This document shows, piece after piece, positions 57,787-64,000 of a DNA stretch of 64,000 bases. The stretch's first letter is position 1. Each line of letters begins with the position of its first letter. A model generated the notes under the pieces. It searched no databases and was not told where the DNA came from. It saw nothing but the letters and a program-made list of their open reading frames with translations. A program made the position numbers and the translations under genes. The stretch is from Siphonodentalium dalli (taxonomy: Eukaryota > Mollusca > Scaphopoda > Gadilida > Siphonodentaliidae): the NCBI GenBank assembly GCA_032622095.1, contig CP136069.1, positions 83,596,958 through 83,660,957 of the forward strand, given 5' to 3'.

Positions 57787-57941
57787 ACGCATGTTTCCGA
57801 CATTACAGTACAGCCTAACGGGACTCGATCACAAGAAGCAATACAACGTCTTCGTCGATATGATCCTCGCTGATCCAAATCACTGGAAGTTTCAAAACGG
57901 GAAGTGGGTTCCATGCGGACAAGCCGAACAACTACCTCAGA
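57787..57941 (+). CDS. tbr: T-box transcription factor, second exon (T domain, partial gene)
   Basis: Acceptor ggttatttttcag ends at 57786 and donor gtgagt starts at 57942. The first base completes Arg to give [22 protein letters not shown], then [20 protein letters not shown] and [16 protein letters not shown], the GLD turn and LADPNHW-(R/K)-(F/Y)-Q-x-GKWV-x-CG are core T-domain motifs, the last being typical of the T-brain/Eomes group rather than Brachyury. It ends in phase 1. The next expected T-domain block (HPDSPN-type) was not found in any frame before the window end, so the gene runs on beyond 64000 with an intron of more than 6 kb here. Confidence 0.9.
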
Positions 57942-58302
57942 GTGAGTATACCTCTATACAGGCCCTGTTTTAGTATAGCGACTCATATACACTCACATCT
58001 AGTAATTTCACTCCAAATTGACCCAAATGGGCGTCTTGGATACATTTCAAGGTCTATTTCCAGACCCCCCAGATACAACAAGAACATAACAAATCGAATT
58101 TATCACCGTGTTCTGCTTAGTCCTATTGAAAACCATAATAGACAGATGAATTATAAATATATATATATATAATTTAAGCATATCATTGTGTATTTAAAAA
58201 AAATCCAAATTATTTTTGGTGCCCCTTTAAAACATAGAAATGATATGAAATAAAAAAAATAGCCTTTAAAAATCATGTAACACTATAGCTTCTTGTTTCA
58301 AT

Positions 58303-58837
58303 CATGTTGTTTTACACTCTTAATTAGAACAAATGTGTATAAAATTCTACACAATATGTGTTACATTTTATCTTAAACAAAATTGTGTACAAATGACACA
58401 TGACATATGCATGTGTCGGTGGAATTTTATCAACATTGTATATGAGTGAATATGTGAGTATATTATAGTTCGTATAGATGAGATATTTTCTATTTGAAAC
58501 ACAAACCTCGTGAAAGTTACCATATTAAAAATCTGGCAGCAGCTTTAAAACTTTGCTACACAATTATGTGCTGTTCAGCGTATAACAAATTTTAAAGCTG
58601 CTGCAATTTTTTTCTGTTGTAGCCTTTACGAGTTTTGTGTCTCCAACAGAACACATCTCATCTAATAACTATATATGACACTCATATATTCACTTATATT
58701 CAACGTTGAGGAAATTCCACCGACACTATTATATATGTCAAGTGTCATTTCTTCACAATTTTGTTTAAGATAAAATGTAACACATATTGTAGAATTTATA
58801 CAATTGTTTTTGGTGAAAGAGTGTATAACCATGTGCT
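58303..58837. mobile_element. ~535-bp long inverted repeat (hairpin element)
   Basis: Arms of ~250 bp: left TATGTGTTACATTTTATCTT, CTTAAACAAAATTGTG, GTCGGTGGAATTTTATCAAC, GCAGCAGCTTTAAAACTTTG. The right arm is their inverse in reverse order. Centre near 58570. Arms are visibly diverged (small substitutions and indels), so it is old. No known family recognised. Confidence 0.9.
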
Positions 58838-60169
58838 GCCCTAGAATATAAATAATATTTAGAATAGATTTCGATTAAAATAGTCTCGAATCCTGAATAC
58901 ATTTTAAAGATCCTTTAAAGGAAGAATCCGAAGACTGAATGCGTAAATTGCTCACTCCCTGCCAAGTTCCGTCTCGGTTATTTTCTCTAGACCACCTGTG
59001 GAATTGTTGGCAAAACCTCGGCAGGTGGCCATTTTAAACCGCCTTCGGTTGTTCACACCGATCCTTCCTTGCTTGTGTGTTCTCTTTTCCTGTCGATTGT
59101 GACACTAATGATCCAATAGAACACCTTGTTCACACAGGAACATCGAGCTTTCTCCTCGCACGACAAACCATAACCATATTAGCACCTTGTCATAGTTGCT
59201 TATGTCTTGAACAAGTCGAAACAGCGTTGGAGTCTTTACGCGCGTCATACTATAGTTAACACCTTTGCATCTTTCATGTGTTCTTTTATGTCAACAACCA
59301 ACTCGAATGTCAATAATTTTAAACATTGGACCAGGCAAATTATTTGGATAAATTATTCAACACGAATTTTGTATCAATATAGCCTATAGATATATTGGAC
59401 GCATTCAAGGCGAACTTCAACTTTGCAAAAATCTGGTGTTGAAGAATGCGTCATCAAGCACATTTTTTGTCCGTTTCGTTTCGTTTTGGGAATACAAATT
59501 GTTTGCATGTACCAGCACAAATTACACAATTAGAGGCCCACAATAAATCGTATTTCTTAAATCAAGTTCTTATTTTCACTATAAATAAATCTCCAATAAC
59601 GATATTTCGCATCTTAAAACCATTTTTATCTAAACATTACTTCGAGGAAATCGAAAACATGTTCTAAGTTGGTAAATAAACTATGTTATAGAAAGGTTTG
59701 TCCACAGAATGACTAACATGTTCCGGAAAGTTATTCATAATGGCTATCATATTGTTAGTCATAGTGACTAAGATCACCTTATGAATATAGTAACTGGGAA
59801 GCTGAAATGTAAGTGTGGCAATTTGTGCAAACATTTTAAATACTCAACCAGATGATATATCCAGAATCAGAGACCGAGTTGAAAGCAAGCCAATCTTTCA
59901 ATCAGTCGTTTGTGGTATTGGTCTGTTTTGTTGGCTCTAGAACCTTTTATCAGAATATTGTAGCGTGCATGGTTGTGGTTTTCTGATACATCATGTATAT
60001 TGAGGCGTCTTTGCTACTGAATGTTCAATTAGTTCGTAAATACGATATGCCGTTTAACTTTGCTATTTCACACGATGTTAATTGGTTCACCGACTCTTTC
60101 TTAGAGTGTATACAACGACGTTGTCCGCATTTTCCGTTATCATTTGGTTTTCTTGAAGTCTTATAAATA

Positions 60170-60440
60170 TCTCAACAATCGGTTGCTGGATTTCAATGAA
60201 ATTGATATTTGCCACCAATATATTATAGTGGTTTTAGAGGAGTTTTAAATGGTTTTGTTCGCATTTTCCGTTCTAGAATTCTTCTTTCTTTCTTTATCTA
60301 CTAATATAACGCTTAATATTGTTTTGTCGACCCGTCTGCAATAAGCATCTCAGTCGTGGGTTATAAGATCTAAACGAATTTTCACCATCACAATGATTTT
60401 CAATGAAAGTGTCAACACGATGTTCGCATTTTCCCGTGTA
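60170..60440 (+). repeat. Family L monomers
   Basis: TCTCAACAATCGGTTGCTGG, TTTCAATGAAATTGAT, CCGTTCTAGAATTC, and then a second partial unit with GTCGTGGGTTATAAGATC. Confidence 0.65.
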
Positions 60441-60459
60441 TGATCTTGTAATACTTGTA

Positions 60460-60870
60460 TATACGTTCCGTTCTGCCCATATTCAAATTTGGTATCATGC
60501 ATGGGGGTACGTATGCCAGCAGCATGCACCCCGTGCATGGTGAATTCCACGCCCCACCTCCCGTTTCGTTTATTTAAATAAATATCCTGACTGCACTTGA
60601 GACACTTGACAAGAAGATCTGCCGACTGTAAGCTGGTGTCACCACCAGCGGAAGCCGAAGTCATCCCGGGGGTCCCTGCCGTCGACGTGGACAGCGGCAA
60701 TATAGGGACAACGGCGTCACACAAGACGTCCCCGCCGCTGTCTTCGATGTGGAGTTGGAAACACCACCCAGACACGGAATCTGCCTGCACCTCCGTTCTT
60801 GCGACGTCTTGATACACCGGAGGCCGGCGTCGCCCACAGAAGACGGAGAAACACTCTGAAACAGCAACAG
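60460..60870 (-). CDS. Possible antisense exon, unknown protein (tentative)
   Basis: Minus-strand open stretch, part of a frame open from 60910 down to 60350. It is less AT-rich than its surroundings. At ~60858 the minus strand reads GCTGCTGTTGCTGTTTCAG, a strong acceptor-like sequence, followed by an open frame starting ECFSVFCGRRRPPVYQDVAR and including GWCFQLHIEDSGGDVLCDAV. A donor-like GAG|GTGGGG lies near 60557. The last part of the frame (below ~60450) runs into repeat L and is not credible. I do not recognise the protein. It could also be a chance frame in a CpG-richer patch or part of an unknown repeat. Confidence 0.25.
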
Positions 60871-62211
60871 CAGCCATGCAAAAAGAACAGAACAATTCAA
60901 TGAAGAGCATAATAAATGGAAAAGACCAACGGCGAAAACAACAAGAAGAACATCATTAGACATATAACATCTACGTCTCCTCCATCGTCAAGTGAGAAAC
61001 AGCATAAAAAAAGAGAGAGAGAAAATGACAAACTCCTTTTTTATGTGTTATTAAATAAAAGCTGAAAATGAGGGGTTAAGGGGAGGGCCACTCGGTCCTT
61101 CCGAGAATCACGGGGTTAGCCCCCCAAAACTACTACTTCACGCGACTTGGGACACATACACCTTTAATTTGGTAGCTATAGACACGTGGGGTTTACAATT
61201 TGGTTGTCCATGTCAACTTCAAGGGCCCGTTTCCTGCAATTAGACCACCAGTTATACCTTATACTAAGTCCACGAGGAGAAACAAATCTACAAAAGTGGT
61301 ACACCGCTTTGATAACCCTTTGGGTCTAACCCAATTATCTCCCGAATGAGACACAACAACCATTGTCGAGAATTAGACCAATTTCAATAATGTTCAAAAT
61401 TGCATGGACGGATCATTGTGATGAGAGGTAAACATTTTGTGTCGATCTAAATTGCGGCTAATTTGTCCCAATGATTGGTCATCAGATAAATTGTATATTG
61501 GCTTGTTATATTGGTACAACGAGGTCCAATTATGTGTGACACCTGTATTGGGCACAATGTTGGTGGTCTGTACAAATGGTTCACTATAATTTTTGTTCCC
61601 CGCGCACGTATGGCGAAACATATGTATTGATTGGTTTTATATTATGTCTCAATCAAGTCAATAGCACTCGGTTAGTTATTAGGTACATAAATATATATCG
61701 TCATATGTGATCCGATCACACAGGGACGTGGTGGAGGATATATGCATGTTGGTGGGGGGGGGGGGGGTATTAGATATGTTTAATCTTCCAACCAAGATAT
61801 AATGGTACGAAGAAAAAAAACAAACAAAAACGGAATGACAATAAACAATACCCATCCTTAGCCATGCGCGGAGAAGCGGAGTCTCGATTCTTATTGCTGC
61901 GTTGTGCTTTTTTTTTGGCGGGTAGTGGAGTAGACAAAATTATTAGCCCTGGCTAAATTTGACAATTTGATTAGTCGTTTTCCGCTTATATAGCGACCCA
62001 CTTGTCGGCGCATGGCATAGGATTTAACAAACTAGTATATGGAAATGAACGATATGGCAGTATCGTACATGTCTTAACTAAATTTCAACTTTACCCATAG
62101 ATTGAACCAGACCTTAAATCAGTCCAGTCCGGTAAATTCCATCATAACAACCCCTTGAATGGGAACTTTCCAACTGGTGCCTTAAAATTTCAAAGGACAC
62201 CCCTTGTGATT

Positions 62212-62490
62212 CTAAATTTGTGAACTGGTCAGCTGAGCTGGTGGCCATTTCCCATGGACTGCAACAACAGGTGAATCGTTCTTTACAAACTGAACAGTTT
62301 TTTCATTGATCATACCAGCATGAATGTGATGGCTGATGTGGGACAGATAAGATACCAGTATAGGATAAGAAGGGGGTTCCTTGTCACTGGTAATGTGTGA
62401 GTCGTCGACTTGATTATCCACAATGCTCTCATTGCTTGATGAAGATAACGTACTGGTGTGTTGAATATTGCTAGATGGTGGACATGCCTT
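62212..62490 (-). CDS. Possible antisense exon, unknown protein (tentative)
   Basis: Minus-strand frame, open from ~62506 to a TAG at 62212. The acceptor-like TTTTCTTGTAAG lies just before the codons for ACPPSSNIQHTSTLSSSSNE. It continues VDNQVDDSHITSDKEPPSYP and ends KWPPAQLTSSQI. Composition (Ser, Asp, Pro, His mix without stops) looks more protein-like than nearby frames, but no family is recognised and it may be a transposon relic. Confidence 0.2.
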   Translation of the reverse strand, partial: KACPPSSNIQHTSTLSSSSNESIVDNQVDDSHITSDKEPPSYPILVSYLSHISHHIHAGMINEKTVQFVKNDSPVVAVHGKWPPAQLTSSQI

Positions 62491-63468
62491 ACAAGAAAAC
62501 CATAGTCAGAAATGGTAACGCCACCAAGATTATGGTATTACATATAAATAGAAATTATAAAAAATACATAAAATATTTTGATAACAATTGCGTTTAAACA
62601 AGTAATCCTTCAAATTATTACTAACAAAGTAAACGACTGTGGGGTCACTCAACAGATTATAAAGACTTGGACATAGTATACTGTAAATACTAAAATTTAA
62701 ATGAAATAATTAAAAGATAAAATTTAGCAAGTAGTAAAAGTTAATTTTCTCATTTTTGTTTTGGTTAAATAAAGCAATAATTTAAATGTAACATTTGGTT
62801 TAAAAAAAAATTATTGACCGTGGCTCTTCCAATAATTGCGCGACTGACCTGGTCAATTGTTCTTAAGAAGTTGTTTTGAGAATTACTTTGGAGGGAAATA
62901 GTTGTGGCTGTGGCTTCGCAAGTAATTACCTTGGTGACGTGATGTTAACAAATCTGAACTCCAGTTAACCAAGGACGCTTCATACCAAATATAAGGTGAA
63001 TTATTAATTCTTTAGAAGTTGTTTTAAGATTTACTATGGAGGGAAAGAATTGTGGTGCTGGCTTCGCAACTATTTGACCTCATTGTAACAAATATAAATA
63101 TTAGTCACTCAGGCAATAGATGTATCTATTCTGTATATTAACTTATTGGGTCTTATACGTGTCTTGAGATGTCTAAATAGTTTTCGATGGACAGATCGCG
63201 CAAGGGTCCCACGCCAATCTTCTCTGTTGGGATTCCAATTGTTGGCTCATTAAATAGGCACATATGCTTAAGACACAGTCGCACGCTCCCGTAAGTCGGG
63301 TTTTGATTCCAGTTAATGAAAATATCATTGAAATAATCGGTTTCCCCCAATAAACATCCATATATTGAATATACATGTTTTGGAGCAGAGTTAGGCAGTC
63401 CATATTGGACGCCATCATGGAATTTATTTTGTTTTGTTTTAATTTTCACACATAATTATTAGTTATAT

Positions 63469-64000
63469 GGATGGAGTTCTCATTAAACCTCACATCCTTG
63501 TATTGGTTACAGTAATACCCAAAGTAATTGACCACTTAACCACATCAGAATTATTGGTAATTTTTCAGGATTTGAAATCCTGAAAATTTACCAATAATTT
63601 TGCTGTGGTCAAGTGGTCAATTACTTTGGACATTACTGTATGAGGATTGAGTTATCATTAAACCTCAAATCCTTATATTGGTTACAGTAATGCCCAAAGT
63701 AATTGACCACTTAACCACAGCAGAATTATGTATTTTTTCAGCATTTACAATCCTCAAATTACCCATTATTCTGCTGTGGTTAAGTGATCAATTGCTTTGA
63801 ACATTACTGTATGGTGATTGAGTTATCATTAAACCTCAAATCCTTATATTGGTTACAGTAATGCCCAAAGTAATTGACCCTTTAACCACAGCATAATTAT
63901 AGGTAATTTTTCAGGATTTAGAATCATGAAAAAATACACACAATTTTGCTGTGGTTAAGTGATGAATTACTTTGGACATTACTGTATGTAGATGGAGTTA
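63469..64000. repeat. Tandem array of family C-like palindromes
   Basis: Three units: palindromes at 63510-63638, 63685-63809 and 63856-63984, each CAGTAAT-CCCAAAGTAATTG ... GGACATTACTG with TA flanks. They are joined by GAGTTATCATTAAACCTCAA linkers. The repeat period is 175 then 171 bp, and the array reaches the window edge. Confidence 0.92.

Larger units (their letters stand above)
57942..64000 (+). other. T-box gene intron (partial)
   Basis: At least 6 kb with no further T-domain exon. It contains a large inverted repeat (58303-58837), family L (60170-60430), two antisense open stretches (60460-60870, 62212-62490), a G-run (61755-61768) and a tandem set of family C-like palindromes (63469-64000). 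58840-60170 and 62500-63460 show nothing firm. Confidence 0.7.

Noticed and set aside
57942-58172. Read-through of T-box exon 2 as coding
   Set aside because: A strong donor (A|gtgagt) ends the exon and the following residues have no T-domain similarity.
63153-63449. 98-codon minus-strand frame as a gene
   Set aside because: An overlapping frame is equally open, no splice signals or known motifs stand out, and it adjoins the palindrome array; insufficient support.
1-64000. Transfer RNA or ribosomal RNA genes
   Set aside because: No convincing tRNA cloverleaf or rRNA sequence was recognised by eye; a covariance-model scan was not possible here, so absence is not proven.

Overview
The window is animal (metazoan) nuclear DNA: AT-rich, with spliced genes, canonical GT-AG introns and very dense short transposable elements. 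The repeat types (non-autonomous TTAA, TA and 8-bp-duplication elements, an L2/CR1-type LINE tail, and degenerate tandem repeats of the kind common in mollusc genomes) together with a T-brain-type T-box gene suggest a lophotrochozoan, most likely a mollusc. Species assignment is inference and not secure.

Two protein-coding genes are recognised, both on the + strand and both cut by the window edges. (1) Positions 935-21272 hold the last nine coding exons of an aspartyl/asparaginyl beta-hydroxylase (ASPH). A 2.7-kb exon encodes an extraordinarily long lysine/glutamate-rich luminal region built from about 58 nonapeptide repeats. Six exons encode the TPR-like region and the cysteine pair, and the last two encode the Fe(II)/2-oxoglutarate dioxygenase domain. 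The N-terminal cytoplasmic/transmembrane exons lie upstream of the window. About 1308 residues are visible. (2) Positions 51554-57941 hold the first coding exon and the second exon of a T-box transcription factor of the Tbr1/Eomes/Tbx21 (T-brain) group. The rest of its T domain lies beyond position 64000.

The roughly 30 kb between the genes, and most introns, are filled with mobile DNA that can be sorted by ends and target duplications. Family A has TTAA flanks and CCCTT(T/C)CATGA ends (piggyBac-like), with two hairpins per element. Family B has 8-bp duplications and CAAGCC ends (hAT-like), also with two hairpins. Family C is a TA-flanked, near-perfect palindrome (Tc1/mariner-like). Families D, F and M have TTAAAGG ends (Kolobok/T2-like). 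Further TTAA elements occur at 38152 and 42046 and as family G. There is also a hAT-like element with an 8-bp duplication in an ASPH intron, a Tigger-like element at 26800, an L2/CR1 LINE 3' fragment at 38661, and several tandem arrays. No autonomous transposase was recognised. The downstream intron of the T-box gene also holds two antisense open stretches with good splice-acceptor-like sequence, which may be exons of an unknown nested gene; this is tentative.
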